Source: Planctomycetota bacterium
GTDB lineage: Bacteria > Planctomycetota > UBA1135 > GCA-002686595
DNA: 64,000 bases
Assembly: GCA_026692665.1 (NCBI GenBank)
Contig: JAPLOF010000026.1
Location: 1 to 64,000 of the forward strand
Direction of reading: 5' to 3'
The notes beneath the pieces are model-generated. The model did no database searches and was not told where the DNA came from. It saw only the letters and a list, made by a program, of their open reading frames with translations. The translations under genes and the position numbers were made by a program. Within the stretch, counting starts at the first letter, position 1. Each line of letters starts with the position of its first letter. Below, piece by piece: positions 9,395 to 20,391 of this stretch.

Positions 9395-10588
9395 TCAACG
9401 CGTCTCCGGGAGCGCCCAGGCATACTCGCGCGCGACCGGCGACGGCGTTTCGGGCCTCAACGCGACCCATGCCCGGTGCGGCCAGGACGGATCGCGCAGC
9501 AGCTCGCGACCCAGCAGGACCAGGTCGGCGCGGCCCTCGGCGACGATCGCCTCGGCTTGCGCGGGGTCGGTGATCTGTCCCACGGCGCCGGTCGGAATGC
9601 CGGCGTCGCGTCGGATCCGCTCCGCGAGCGGCACCTGGTAGCCCGGGCCGACCGGGATCTCGGCCTTGCGCGTCGCTCCGCCGCTGGAGCAGTCGATGAG
9701 GTCCACACCCTCCTTCGCGAGCCGGCGCGACACCTCCACGGAGTCGTCGAGGGTCCAGCCGCCCTCGGCCCAGTCGGTGCACGACAGTCGCACGAAGAGC
9801 GGGACGTCCTCGGGCAGGACCTTTCGAACGGCGCGGACCGTGTCGAACAGGAATTTCACGCGGTTCTCGAACGTGCCGCCGTAGTCGTCCGTGCGCTCGT
9901 TCATGAGCGGCGACAGGAAACTGTGACCGAGGTACCCGTGGGCGAAGTGGAGCTCGACCACGCGGAACCCGGCGGCGATCGAGCGCTTGGCCGCCGCCAC
10001 GAAGGACTCGCCGATCGCGCGAATCTCGGCCAGCGTCAACTCGTGGGGGACAGGACCGTCCTGACCGAAGCGCTTCGCGGTCGGGCCGACCGGCATCCAG
10101 CCGCCCTCGTCGAGCGACACGAACGCGTTCGGCGTCGGATGGAACGGGCGGTGGCGTGACGCCTTGACCCCGGCGTGGGCGAGCTGGATGCCCGGCGTCG
10201 CGCCGTGCCTGCTCACGAAGTCCGTCATCTGGCGCAGCGCGGGAATGTGCTCGTCCTTCCAGATGCCGAGGCAGTTCGGCGTGATGCGGCCCCGCGGGTC
10301 CACGGCCGTGGCCTCCGCGATCAAGAGCCCCGCGCCGCCGACGGCGCGAGCCGCGTGGTGCGCGAAATGCCACTCGTTCGCGAAGCCGTCCTCGCTCGAG
10401 TACTGACACATCGGCGACATCGCGATTCGATTCCGCAGGGTCACGCCCCGGAGCGTGAACGGCGTGAAGAGGTTCGTCTTGCCGCCCTGGCGACCCGCCT
10501 CGGGCACGGAGCCGAGTGCCGGGCCCGCCCCCGCGGCCGCAGCGAAGCCCGCCGCCATGGCGGACCGACAGAAGAGACGTCTGTTCAT
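9395..10588 (-). CDS. NADH:flavin oxidoreductase / old yellow enzyme family (YqjM/NamA-like)
   Basis: LFTPFTLRGVTLRNRIAMSPMCQYSSEDGFANEWHFAHHAARAVGGAGL; GIQLAHAGVKAS; HFAHGYLGHSFLSPLMNERTDDYGGTFENRVKF; Tat-like leader MNRRLFCRSAMAAGFAAAAG. Confidence 0.93.
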   Translation of the reverse strand: MNRRLFCRSAMAAGFAAAAGAGPALGSVPEAGRQGGKTNLFTPFTLRGVTLRNRIAMSPMCQYSSEDGFANEWHFAHHAARAVGGAGLLIAEATAVDPRGRITPNCLGIWKDEHIPALRQMTDFVSRHGATPGIQLAHAGVKASRHRPFHPTPNAFVSLDEGGWMPVGPTAKRFGQDGPVPHELTLAEIRAIGESFVAAAKRSIAAGFRVVELHFAHGYLGHSFLSPLMNERTDDYGGTFENRVKFLFDTVRAVRKVLPEDVPLFVRLSCTDWAEGGWTLDDSVEVSRRLAKEGVDLIDCSSGGATRKAEIPVGPGYQVPLAERIRRDAGIPTGAVGQITDPAQAEAIVAEGRADLVLLGRELLRDPSWPHRAWVALRPETPSPVAREYAWALPETR

Positions 10589-10838
10589 GTGGCCCTGATT
10601 CTTCCGAGAGTTTCGACCGAGCGTAGCCGGGGCGCCGGCCTGCGCAACGTTTGCGGCACCGGGGCGCCTCGAACGTCCAGGGAATCGGACCCACTCCACG
10701 GCCAGGAGGTCCCTCGAGAACCGTCCGGCGCACCGACCGGCGGGCGGCCGTTGCCGAGATGCGCTCGGCAGTCGGTAGGCTGCGGCCAGTGTCCGGATCC
10801 GCACGGTTCCCGCATGCTCAGGATCGGAGCAGGACCTG

Positions 10839-12530
10839 ATGCCCCATGAGATGACGTTCTCCCTCCCGCGCCTCGTCCTCCCGCGCGCCGGCCGACTGGC
10901 CGCGATCCTGCTGATCGCCGTACTCTGCGCCGGCTCGTTGCGAGCGCAGGAGGACGACAAGACGCTCCGCGTCTTTATCTTCGCCGGGCAGTCCAACATG
11001 GTGGGCTCGGACTCGAAGGCCGAGGACATCGACCTCTTCCCGCCCTTCGCTGGCCTCGATAAGCCGCAGACCGGCGTGAAGTTCTCCTACTGCATCGGGC
11101 GCGAGGACAAGCTCGAGTCGAAGGGCTGGGTCGAATTGCAGCCTGTGAACGGCGTCGTCGGGCCGGAGCTGAGCTTCGCGCGCAAGGTGACGCAGAACAT
11201 CAAAGCTCCGATCGCGATCATCAAGTGCGCCGCGGGAGGCACGCACCTGGGCGGGGACTGGAACCCCGACGAGCCGAGCGGCTTCAAGCTCTACCCGTTG
11301 ACGCTGAACTGGATCCGCGCGGCGCTCGCCGATTTGGATCGGCGCAAGATCGCCTACCGGATCGAGGGTTTCCTGTGGCACCAGGGCGAGAACGACATGT
11401 TCGACGCCGGCTACCAGTCGAACTACGGCAAGAACCTGAAGAACTTCATCGCCCGCTGGCGCCGCGATCTGGGCACGCCCAACCTGAGGTTCTACATCGG
11501 CGAGCTGTGCACGAAGACCATCTGGGGCATGGACCTCCGGCCGAACATGTACGCGATCAGCCTCGGGCAGCGCGAGGCCACCGACGCCGATCCGCTGGCG
11601 GAGTACGTCCCGACCTCGCACGTCGGCGTGGAGATCGGCGGCGATGTCGGTCTGCACTACCACTACGGAACCCTCGGCCAGCTCGAGCACGGCGTGAACT
11701 ACGCCGATGCGTACCTGCGCACGATCGGTAAGGAGCAGAAGGTCGCGCGCCCGCTCGTGCCCTGGCCCTATGCGAAGGGCAGCGCGGTCAAGCTCTTCGT
11801 CCTGGCCGGTCATCGCAACATGGAGGGCGAGCGGGCCTTCGTCCAGGATCTCAAAGCACTGAAGGGCAAGCAGACCCTGCTCAAGGACAACCCCAAGATC
11901 GCCTTCAAGTACAGCCTCGGCGGCGGCTACAAGGTCTCCGACGGTTGGGAGCCACTGGGACCGGCTGGCTGCTACGACACCTTCGGTCCCGAACTCAGCT
12001 TCGGCGCCGCGCTCGCGCGCAAGCTGACAGGCAACATCGCCGTCACCAAGTTCACGCACAGCGGCACGCAGATCATCGACTGGACGCCCGAGGGCAGCGA
12101 GGCCAAGTCGCGCAACGTCTACCCGGCCTTCCTGGCCTTCGTGCGGGAGTCCGTGAAGGAGCTCACGGACCGCGGGCTGGAGGTGGAACTCGCGGGGATC
12201 TTCTATCACCTCGGCGAGAACGACATGTCGTTCGCTCCGTTCCGCAAGCAGGCGATTCCGTGGCTCGCGTCGTTCGTCGCGCGGAGCCGCCAGGATCTCG
12301 GCCTGCCCGCGCTCGAGTGGTACGTCAGCCAGCAGCGGCCCACCGACGACGAGAGCGTCAACGGCATCGACGTGACCGCGGAGCTCGCGAAGCTCGCCGC
12401 TGCGGACCCGCATCTGATCCACATCAAGGCCTTCGATCTCCCGGGGCAGGAGCAGAAGCTCGTGATCACGACGCCCGGCATCGTCGCGTTGGGCGAGCTG
12501 CTCGCTGGCAGCTACCTGAAGCCGCGCTAG
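10839..12530 (+). CDS. Sialate O-acetylesterase (SASA/DUF303)-family protein with two tandem domains
   Basis: Signal peptide; domain 1 FIFAGQSNMVG...FLWHQGENDMFD; domain 2 FVLAGHRNMEGE...IFYHLGENDMSF. Confidence 0.85.
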   Translation: MPHEMTFSLPRLVLPRAGRLAAILLIAVLCAGSLRAQEDDKTLRVFIFAGQSNMVGSDSKAEDIDLFPPFAGLDKPQTGVKFSYCIGREDKLESKGWVELQPVNGVVGPELSFARKVTQNIKAPIAIIKCAAGGTHLGGDWNPDEPSGFKLYPLTLNWIRAALADLDRRKIAYRIEGFLWHQGENDMFDAGYQSNYGKNLKNFIARWRRDLGTPNLRFYIGELCTKTIWGMDLRPNMYAISLGQREATDADPLAEYVPTSHVGVEIGGDVGLHYHYGTLGQLEHGVNYADAYLRTIGKEQKVARPLVPWPYAKGSAVKLFVLAGHRNMEGERAFVQDLKALKGKQTLLKDNPKIAFKYSLGGGYKVSDGWEPLGPAGCYDTFGPELSFGAALARKLTGNIAVTKFTHSGTQIIDWTPEGSEAKSRNVYPAFLAFVRESVKELTDRGLEVELAGIFYHLGENDMSFAPFRKQAIPWLASFVARSRQDLGLPALEWYVSQQRPTDDESVNGIDVTAELAKLAAADPHLIHIKAFDLPGQEQKLVITTPGIVALGELLAGSYLKPR

Positions 12531-12581
12531 CCGCGGCGGAGCGGAGTCCGACTCCGCAAGACCCGTCGCGCAGGGGTCGGG

Positions 12582-12776
12582 GTACGGAGCCAGGCTCCAC
12601 TCCGCCGTTCTCGCCCGCGCCTGTTGCTCCGGCGACGCGCCCGCTCCGCGATCCGCAGAGCGAGCGTGTTGAGCGCTGCGGAAACCGCAGCGAAACCGCC
12701 GCCTCCACAGATCACGGACGATCCCGCCTGGCGCCTGTTCCGCGCGAGAACGGCGGAGTGGAGCCTGGCTCCGTAC
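12582..12776. repeat. 195-bp element with ~34-bp terminal inverted repeats, copy 2
   Basis: GTACGGAGCCAGGCTCCACTCCGCCGTTCTCGC ... GCGAGAACGGCGGAGTGGAGCCTGGCTCCGTAC; same length and orientation as copy 1. Confidence 0.87.
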
Positions 12777-12848
12777 CGCCGACGACTGCGCCGCGTCAGG
12801 GGCATCCCGCCGCGGTGGAACTGGGCCGAGGGCCCAGCCCATCCTCCG

Positions 12849-14747
12849 TCAGGGCGCGCGCAGCTTCAGCGTCTGCTCGGGCTCGCCGGTGATCACGACC
12901 GTGCTCTCCGACTTGGGCCCGTCCTTGTCGCGCGGATCGCGGCGCACGGTGACCGTGTAGGTCCCGGGCGGCACCGGGCCGATGCGGCCTTGGCCATCGC
13001 GGACGGTCGTCACGTGAACCGTCTTCTCGTTGCCATCGCTCAGGATCACGAGGGCACTTGCCGCCGGCCCCTGCGCGTCTTGCACCTCGAGGAGCAAGCG
13101 CGTCCCGGGCGCGACGACGACGTCGGCGTGGGATTCCGCGCTGGCCACGACGGTGACCATCGACCACGGCGAGGATTCGTGCTCCGACCAGGCGCGCACC
13201 CACACGGCACCCGGAGTGACGCCGCTGATCCTGAACTCCCCGGTCGCATCGGCGGACGCCATGGCCGACGGACGGCACTCGAGGTTCGCCATGGGAACCG
13301 GCGTGCCGTCACTGCGCCGCACTCGACCCGCGATCGAGCCGCCGGCCTTGAGTCGCACGACGACGTCGGACACTTCGGCACCGGGCTCGAGCACGAACTC
13401 CTCGGACTGGTCCGGGCCCTCGAACGCGTTGGCTCCGCCAGGGGCGCCTTGGGCGACGATCTGGTACGAGCCTGCGGGCACTTGGGCGAAACGGAAGCGT
13501 CCGTCTCCGTCCGTCGTCTCGGTTCCGCCCCCGGAGGGCTGGCTGCTCCCCGGCTTCGCGCGGCTGAAGGCGCGCACGTCGATCCCGCGCGCGGGATCTC
13601 CGCGCGACCCGACGACGCGCCCCGAGATGCTGCCCGTGCCGAACGCGAGCAGGACCTCGTGCCGCGCGACCTGCGGGATACTCTCGCGGAAGGCCGTGAT
13701 GCCTTTTCCCTCCGAGGGGAAGATGTTGAACTGGTACTCGCCGGCCTCGTCGAGCGTGATCTCGAATCTCCCCTGCGCGTCCGTCACGGTTTTGCGCTGC
13801 GTATATGGACGCGTATTGTCACCCCAAAGAACCATCAAGTTGGCCCGAAGTAGCGGCTGGCCGTTGCGCAGGACCTGCCCGGAGACCTGCACGGCGGTCG
13901 CGCTGAGGTCCTTGAACTCGACGCGCGTCGTCTCGCCGTCCTTCACGGTGAGGTCGATCCTCTGCTCGGGCACGCGCTTCTCGTCCTCGCCCTTGGCGTG
14001 CGTGTAGAGCTGGTAGGGTCCCGGAGTCAGCCGCCGGAACGTGAACGAGCCGTCGGCCTCGGTGTTCACTTGCCGGATGACGATCGGCGACGGACCGCCG
14101 CCCCGGAGGTCGGGGTGGATGGACAGTTGGATCGCGGCAGCCGGCGCGCCGGCGATGTCGCGCAGGGAGCCGACCACGTCGCCGCCGCGCGAGAGCGTGA
14201 CCCGCGCGGATGCCGTCGGCTGCTCGGGGGAGAGGATCACGGCTTCGCTCAGGCCGGGAGCGAGCGCGTCGGATTGGGCAATCGCGCGCCAATTGCCCCA
14301 AGGCACGTCCGCGAGCACCGCCAGGCCGGTCGCATCCGTGTAGAGCTTGGCCCCGAAGCCGAAGTCCTCTTGAGCCATGCCCGGGTTCCGCGGATCGACC
14401 TCGGTGCGCTTGTGCACCGTGGCGTTGGCGACCGGCGCACCGCGCGAGTCCACGACGGTCACGCGGATCGAGCCGCTCGTGAGGGTGGGGGAGGCCGGCG
14501 AGGCGCTCGCCGAAGGCACGGGAATCCCGGCGCGATCGGGCGACGACGCGACCGGCTCCTGGCGGGCAGCCGTGGCGGGAGGCTCGATCAAGTCCGCGGC
14601 CCGCGCCGGGGAATCGGCGGCGGGGGCGGCGACGGGCACCGGCAGGCCGGACTCGCGCGGCTCAGCCCCGCCCAGGCCCCGACCGACGATCAGCCCGGCG
14701 CCGAACGCGAGCGCGACGAGCAGCAACACGACCGAACCTCTCCACAT
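12849..14747 (-). CDS. Carboxypeptidase regulatory-like domain-containing membrane-anchored protein
   Basis: N-terminal TM; repeated GSIRVTVVDSRGAPVANATVHKRT / GSISGRVVGSRGDPARGIDVRAF / GSIAGRVRRSDGTPVPMANLEC modules. Confidence 0.8.
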   Translation of the reverse strand: MWRGSVVLLLVALAFGAGLIVGRGLGGAEPRESGLPVPVAAPAADSPARAADLIEPPATAARQEPVASSPDRAGIPVPSASASPASPTLTSGSIRVTVVDSRGAPVANATVHKRTEVDPRNPGMAQEDFGFGAKLYTDATGLAVLADVPWGNWRAIAQSDALAPGLSEAVILSPEQPTASARVTLSRGGDVVGSLRDIAGAPAAAIQLSIHPDLRGGGPSPIVIRQVNTEADGSFTFRRLTPGPYQLYTHAKGEDEKRVPEQRIDLTVKDGETTRVEFKDLSATAVQVSGQVLRNGQPLLRANLMVLWGDNTRPYTQRKTVTDAQGRFEITLDEAGEYQFNIFPSEGKGITAFRESIPQVARHEVLLAFGTGSISGRVVGSRGDPARGIDVRAFSRAKPGSSQPSGGGTETTDGDGRFRFAQVPAGSYQIVAQGAPGGANAFEGPDQSEEFVLEPGAEVSDVVVRLKAGGSIAGRVRRSDGTPVPMANLECRPSAMASADATGEFRISGVTPGAVWVRAWSEHESSPWSMVTVVASAESHADVVVAPGTRLLLEVQDAQGPAASALVILSDGNEKTVHVTTVRDGQGRIGPVPPGTYTVTVRRDPRDKDGPKSESTVVITGEPEQTLKLRAP

Positions 14748-15363
14748 GGCGAACTCCGGGGGAAGACGGATGCTGACCAGACTGCCGAGCGGCGCCGCCG
14801 TGCCGTCTGGCGCGAGGAGGGCCCGGGCGCGGGGATCGCGCGCAGTCGGTCAGACTATCGACGCGGAACGCGCTTGCCACGTTCGGCGTGCTCTCCACGG
14901 CGGCGACGTGGACCCAGGTGATGCTCATGAGCGTCGCGCTCTTGCCCACGGCGGCGGGGGCGATCGTTCCCGCCGCGCCCGCCGGGATGGCCGCGGCTCT
15001 CGCGGTCGGCGCCTGGGCGCTCGATGCGCGTGCGCGATCCATTGGCCCGGGCGCTCGATGGTCATGCGCGACGCGTCGCTCGATCGGCGGCTACGACGCG
15101 AACGCCATGGGCCCTACGCACTGTGTCGCATGGTTGTGCGTAGACGGTGCCTCGACACTCGCCGCCCACTCCTCCGGAGCCCCCCCGATGCCAAGCGCAC
15201 CCCACGCCGGTACTCGCGACCGCCCTAGGTCCTGGGTGCCCAAGGAGCACTCCGAACCGACGCCCCACGGGCTCGAACCCGGCGCGGCACGCTCTGATCT
15301 CGGCGACGGGCGGGGTGGGCATCGACCCGTGGCATGCCTCGGAGTGGAGCGTTCGAACCACTC

Positions 15364-16008
15364 ATGAACGTCTTCCCCCGTTGGCTGAACGGGCTGCGGC
15401 CCGCGCTGGCCGTGGGCGTCGCTCTGGGTGGGATCTACGTCGTGTCGCTGTTCGCGTACGGCGCGTCGCCGCGGACGCTCGCGGTCGGCTACGCGCCGGA
15501 ACAACCCGTGCCGTTCAGTCACGCGCTGCACGCGGGGGAGCTGGCCCTCGACTGCCGCTACTGCCACACGACCGTCGAGAAGGCCGCGCGCGCGGCCGTG
15601 CCGCCCACGGAAACGTGCATGAACTGCCACGCGCGCATCCGCCCGCAGAGCGACAAGCTCGCGGCCGTGGTCGCGAGCGCGGGCACCGGCGACCCGGTGC
15701 ACTGGAAGCGCGTCCACGACCTGCCCGACTACGTGTACTTCGACCACAGCGCGCACGTTTCGCGCGGCGTCGGCTGCGTCAGCTGCCACGGGCGCGTGGA
15801 CAACATGGAGCGCGTGCGCCAGGAGGCGCCGCTCTCGATGGGCTGGTGCCTCGAGTGTCACCGCGACCCCACGCCGAACCTGCGCCCGCCGGAATTCGTG
15901 ACGTCCATGGAGTGGTCGCCCGACCGCCCGGCGCGCGAGATCGGGGCCGAGCTCGCGCGCGAGAAGCACATCCAACCCTCGACGGACTGCTCCACGTGTC
16001 ACCGCTGA
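15364..16008 (+). CDS. actA: Alternative complex III pentahaem cytochrome c subunit ActA
   Basis: Five CxxCH motifs (CRYCH, CMNCH, CVSCH, CLECH, CSTCH), N-terminal TM, followed by actBCDF. Confidence 0.9.
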   Translation: MNVFPRWLNGLRPALAVGVALGGIYVVSLFAYGASPRTLAVGYAPEQPVPFSHALHAGELALDCRYCHTTVEKAARAAVPPTETCMNCHARIRPQSDKLAAVVASAGTGDPVHWKRVHDLPDYVYFDHSAHVSRGVGCVSCHGRVDNMERVRQEAPLSMGWCLECHRDPTPNLRPPEFVTSMEWSPDRPAREIGAELAREKHIQPSTDCSTCHR

Positions 16009-16037
16009 GCCCGAACGAACCGCGCTCGCCCGACGGG

Positions 16038-18974
16038 ATGAGCGACCTCTCGCGCCGACGCTTCATGCAGGTCATGGGCGCGTCCTTCGCGCTCGCGACC
16101 GCGTCGGGATGCCGGTGGGAGGGCGAGGAGATCCTGCCGTTCGCGCAGCGGCCGACCGGGCGCGTGCCCGGCACGACGCGCCGCTTCGCGTCGGCCCTGG
16201 ACCTGGGCGGTGGCACGATCGCGTCGCTGCTCGTCACGAGCTACGACGGACGACCGATCAAGATCGAGGGCAATCCGCTGCACCCGCTGGACGCCGGCGC
16301 TGCCAGCGCTCGCGCGCAGGCGGCGATCCTCGACCTCTACGACCCCGACCACTCGAGCGGCCTGGTGCAGCGCCACGAGGGCGCCGACTATCCGCGCACC
16401 TGGAAGGAGTTCGATCCGTGGTTCGCGGCGCGCATGGAGGCGGCGCGGACGCGCGGCGGAGCCGGGCTCGCCGTCCTGGCCGCGCCCAGCTCGTCGCGGA
16501 CGCGAGCTGCACTGCAGAAGCGCTTCGCGGCCGCGTTCCCCGCGGCGCGCTGGGTCGAGTGGACGCCGGTCGCGCGCACGAACGAGGTCGAGGGGGCGCG
16601 CCTCGCGTACGGCCGTCCGTTGCGCACGCACCTCCGGATCGAGAACGCGCGCACGCTCGTGTGTCTGGACGCCGACCCGATCGGCGAGCATCCGGCCGCG
16701 CTGGCGAACGCGCGCGCGTTCGCGCGACGGCGTAACCCCGAAGCGGAGACGATGCTGCGCACGTGGGCCGTCGAGAGCACGCCGACGCTCTCGGGGGCGG
16801 CCGCGGACCACCGGCTCGCTCTGCGCGCCGAGCAGATCCAACCCCTCATCCAGGCGCTCGAGCACCGGGTGAAAGGCATTCTGGGCGGGTCGAGCTCCGG
16901 GCCTCTGTCTCCGACGGGTACGTCTCCTGCCGGCGGCTTCCTCGCCGAGCCGCGCGTCGCGCAACTCCTCGAGTCGCTCGCGCGCGAGCTGGCCGAACGT
17001 CGCGGCGAATCGCTCGTCGTCGCCGGGCCGCGCCAGCCGGGACTCGTGCACGCGATCGTCCAGCGCCTCAACGCGGTGCTCGGGAACACGGGGCGCACGC
17101 TGGTGCTGACCGAGGAGCCCGACGACGTCCCGCGCGATCCGGCGGCGGCGCTGGGTGAGCTGGTGCGCGCGATGGACGCGGGCGAGGTCACGGAGCTGGT
17201 CGTCCTGGGCGGCAACCCCGTGTACGACGCGCCCGCCGATCTCGACCTGCGGCGCGCGCTGCGCAAGGCCCCACTCTCGATCCACCTCGGAACGACGCGC
17301 GACGAGACCGCGCGAGCCTGCACGTGGCACCTGCCGCGCGCGCACGAGCTGGAGTGCTTCGGCGACGCGCGCTCGTGGGACGGGACGCTGTGCACGATCC
17401 AGCCGCTGATCGCGCCCATCTACGAGCGCCGCAGCGAGATCGAGCTGGTCGCCGCGATGCTCGGTGCCAAGGAGACCGCGCGCGAGCTGGTGCGCGCCGC
17501 CGTGGCGCCGGACATCGACGACGCGGGCTGGAACAAGGTCCTGCACGACGGATTCGTGGCGGGATCGGCGCTGGTGCCCGTCGACGCGGCGATCATGAGC
17601 TTCGACGTGCCGGCGGCGACGGCGCGCGCGCTCGAAGCGAGCGTCGCGAACGGCCGTCTCGAGCTGGTCCTCGCGCCCGACTCGAAGCTCTACGACGGCC
17701 GCGGCGCGAACAACGCCTGGTTGCAGGAGCTGCCGGACGCACTCACGCAGACCACGTGGGGCAACGCGGCGCGCTTCTCGCCCGCCACGGCGCGCGCGTT
17801 CGGCATCGTGGACGGGACGCTCGTGCGCCTGCGCGCGAACGGACGCGAGCTCGTGTGCGCGGCGATCATCGTGCCCGGCAACGCGGACGGGTCGGTCACG
17901 CTGCACCTGGGGTACGGTCGCGCCGCGGCCGGCCTCGTCGGCGGCTTGCCGGGCGAAGGCGTCGAGAGCGTCGGATTCGACGCGTACCGGCTGCGCGGCA
18001 TGAACGCGCTGGACGGCGCGCTCGACCTGGCCGTCGAGCTCGCGGGCGGCACGCACGCCCTGGCGCGCACGACGGATCCGCACGTCGACGACGAGATCGG
18101 CAAGCACGGCTACGAGGAGCGCATCGGCGAGCTGCTGCGCGAGGCGACGCTGGCCAGCTGGCGCGCGGACCCAGAGCTCGAGGCGCACGCGCCGCACCAT
18201 CCGCCGCTCGAATCGCTGTGGGAACGCGAGGAGCCGGCCGGCGCGCGCTGGGGCATGGCGATCGACCTGAACTCGTGCACCGGCTGCAACGCCTGCGTCG
18301 TGGCGTGCCAGGCCGAGAACAACGTGCCCGTCGTCGGCCGCGAACAGGTCATGCGCGGCCGCGAGATGCACTGGATCCGCATCGACCGCCACTTCCTGGG
18401 CGAGGAGGGCCTCGAGCGCGTGCGCTTCCAGCCGATCACGTGCCAGCACTGCGAGAGCGCCCCGTGCGAGCAGGTGTGTCCCGTCGCGGCCACGGTGCAC
18501 AGCGCCGAAGGCCTCAACGACATGATCTACAACCGCTGCATCGGCACGCGGTACTGCGCCAACAACTGCCCGTTCAAGGTCCGCCGCTTCAACTTCTTCA
18601 ACTACCACAAGGCGGTCGAGCGTCAGGGCGCGGAAGTCCAGCGGATGATCTTCAACCCGGAGGTCACGATCCGCGCGCGCGGCGTCATGGAGAAGTGCAC
18701 GTTCTGCGTGCAGCGCATCCAGGCTGCGAAGATCCAGGCCAAGAACGCCGGCCGCGCGCTGAAGGACGGCGAGGTCGTGCCGGCCTGCGCCCAGACCTGT
18801 CCCACGAGCGCGATCGTGTTCGGCGACCTGGCCGATCCCGCGAGCCGCGTCTCGCGCATGCGCGCCGCGCCGCGCGCCTACGAGATGCTGGCCGAGCTGA
18901 ACATCCGCCCGCGCACGTCCTACCTGGCGCGCATCACGAATCCGGCCGCAGAGGAGTCCGCTCATGGCGGGTGA
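16038..18974 (+). CDS. actB: Alternative complex III subunit ActB (molybdopterin-oxidoreductase-like plus 4Fe-4S ferredoxin domain)
   Basis: Tat leader [95 protein letters not shown]. Confidence 0.93.
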   Translation: MSDLSRRRFMQVMGASFALATASGCRWEGEEILPFAQRPTGRVPGTTRRFASALDLGGGTIASLLVTSYDGRPIKIEGNPLHPLDAGAASARAQAAILDLYDPDHSSGLVQRHEGADYPRTWKEFDPWFAARMEAARTRGGAGLAVLAAPSSSRTRAALQKRFAAAFPAARWVEWTPVARTNEVEGARLAYGRPLRTHLRIENARTLVCLDADPIGEHPAALANARAFARRRNPEAETMLRTWAVESTPTLSGAAADHRLALRAEQIQPLIQALEHRVKGILGGSSSGPLSPTGTSPAGGFLAEPRVAQLLESLARELAERRGESLVVAGPRQPGLVHAIVQRLNAVLGNTGRTLVLTEEPDDVPRDPAAALGELVRAMDAGEVTELVVLGGNPVYDAPADLDLRRALRKAPLSIHLGTTRDETARACTWHLPRAHELECFGDARSWDGTLCTIQPLIAPIYERRSEIELVAAMLGAKETARELVRAAVAPDIDDAGWNKVLHDGFVAGSALVPVDAAIMSFDVPAATARALEASVANGRLELVLAPDSKLYDGRGANNAWLQELPDALTQTTWGNAARFSPATARAFGIVDGTLVRLRANGRELVCAAIIVPGNADGSVTLHLGYGRAAAGLVGGLPGEGVESVGFDAYRLRGMNALDGALDLAVELAGGTHALARTTDPHVDDEIGKHGYEERIGELLREATLASWRADPELEAHAPHHPPLESLWEREEPAGARWGMAIDLNSCTGCNACVVACQAENNVPVVGREQVMRGREMHWIRIDRHFLGEEGLERVRFQPITCQHCESAPCEQVCPVAATVHSAEGLNDMIYNRCIGTRYCANNCPFKVRRFNFFNYHKAVERQGAEVQRMIFNPEVTIRARGVMEKCTFCVQRIQAAKIQAKNAGRALKDGEVVPACAQTCPTSAIVFGDLADPASRVSRMRAAPRAYEMLAELNIRPRTSYLARITNPAAEESAHGG

Positions 18975-20391
18975 CGCGCACGGGAACGCTCCCGCGACGG
19001 CCTCGCGGTCGTGGTTCCGTCCCTCGCTCGTCGAGGGCGACCAGGACTTCGCGTCGGTGACGCGCCGCGTGGCCGGCGTCGTCGAGCGGCCGAAGCCGCC
19101 GCGCGCGTGGTACATCGCGATCACGATCTCGGGGACGCTGACGCTCGTCCTCTTCAGCCTGGTCGCCTACCTGATCGCCACCGGCGTCGGGGTGTGGGGG
19201 AACAACGCTCCGGCGTTCTGGGGCTGGGACATCGTCAACTTCGTCTTCTGGGTCGGCATCGCCCACGCGGGCACGTTGATCTCGGCGATCCTGTTCCTCC
19301 TGCGCCAGCACTGGCGCACCAGCATCAACCGCGCCGCCGAAGCGATGACGCTGTTCGCGGTGTGCTGCGCGGGCCTGTACCCGGCGATCCACGTGGGCCG
19401 GATCTGGCTGGCGTACTGGTTGTTCCCAGTACCGAACCAGATGTCGATGTGGCCGAACTTCAGGAGCCCGCTCCTGTGGGACGTGTTCGCGGTCAGCACG
19501 TACGCGACGGTCTCGGCGCTGTTCTGGTACATGGGCCTCGTCCCCGACCTCGCGACGCTGCGCGACCGGGCGGTCACGCCGCTCAAGCGGTTCCTCTACG
19601 GCTTCTTCGCGCTGGGCTGGCGCGGCAGCTCGCGGCACTGGCACCGATTCGAGCGCGCGTACCTGATCCTGGCCGCGCTGGCGACGCCGCTCGTGCTGAG
19701 CGTGCACTCGGTCGTCAGCTTCGACTTCGCGGTGTCGCTGGTGCCCGGCTGGCACACGACGATCTTCCCGCCCTACTTCGTGGCGGGCGCCATCTTCAGC
19801 GGCTTCGCGATGGTCGTGACGATCATGGTGCCGGCGCGTCAGCTCTTCGGCCTGAAGGAGCTCGTGACCGTCCGCCACCTGGAGAACATGAACAAGGTGA
19901 TCCTGGCGACGGGATCCCTGGTGGGCTTGGCCTACCTCACCGAGTTCTTCATCGCCTGGTACGGCGGCAACGCCTACGAGCGCTTCGCGTTCCTGAACCG
20001 CGCGCTCGGGCCCTATTCCTGGGCGTACTGGCTGATGGTGTTCTGCAACGTCGTCGCGCCGCAGTTCTTCTGGTTCAAACGCGTGCGCACGGGGCTCCTC
20101 CCGATGGTCGCGGTCGCGATCCTCGTGAACGTGGGCATGTGGCTCGAGCGCTTCGTGATCGTCGTCATCTCCCTGACGCGGGACTACCTGCCGACCAGTT
20201 GGGGCCACTTCACGCCGACACTCGTCGACGTGTTCACCTTCGCGGGCACGTTCGGCCTGTTCTTCACGCTGTTCCTGCTGTTCTGCCGCTTCCTGCCGAT
20301 GGTCGCGATCGCGGAGGTCAAGACTGTCCTGCCGGCGGCGCATCCGCACGCGCCGCAGGGCGCGGCCGGGAAGGAGCACGCGCATGCTTGA
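18964..20391 (+). CDS. actC: Alternative complex III subunit ActC (NrfD/PsrC family)
   Basis: Polytopic; [81 protein letters not shown]. Confidence 0.93.
   Translation: MAGDAHGNAPATASRSWFRPSLVEGDQDFASVTRRVAGVVERPKPPRAWYIAITISGTLTLVLFSLVAYLIATGVGVWGNNAPAFWGWDIVNFVFWVGIAHAGTLISAILFLLRQHWRTSINRAAEAMTLFAVCCAGLYPAIHVGRIWLAYWLFPVPNQMSMWPNFRSPLLWDVFAVSTYATVSALFWYMGLVPDLATLRDRAVTPLKRFLYGFFALGWRGSSRHWHRFERAYLILAALATPLVLSVHSVVSFDFAVSLVPGWHTTIFPPYFVAGAIFSGFAMVVTIMVPARQLFGLKELVTVRHLENMNKVILATGSLVGLAYLTEFFIAWYGGNAYERFAFLNRALGPYSWAYWLMVFCNVVAPQFFWFKRVRTGLLPMVAVAILVNVGMWLERFVIVVISLTRDYLPTSWGHFTPTLVDVFTFAGTFGLFFTLFLLFCRFLPMVAIAEVKTVLPAAHPHAPQGAAGKEHAHA

Noticed and set aside
10818-12842. 674-aa - strand ORF
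   Set aside because: Antisense to the SASA protein and running through the inverted-repeat element; shadow ORF
15999-19124. 1041-aa - strand ORF
   Set aside because: Antisense shadow of actB
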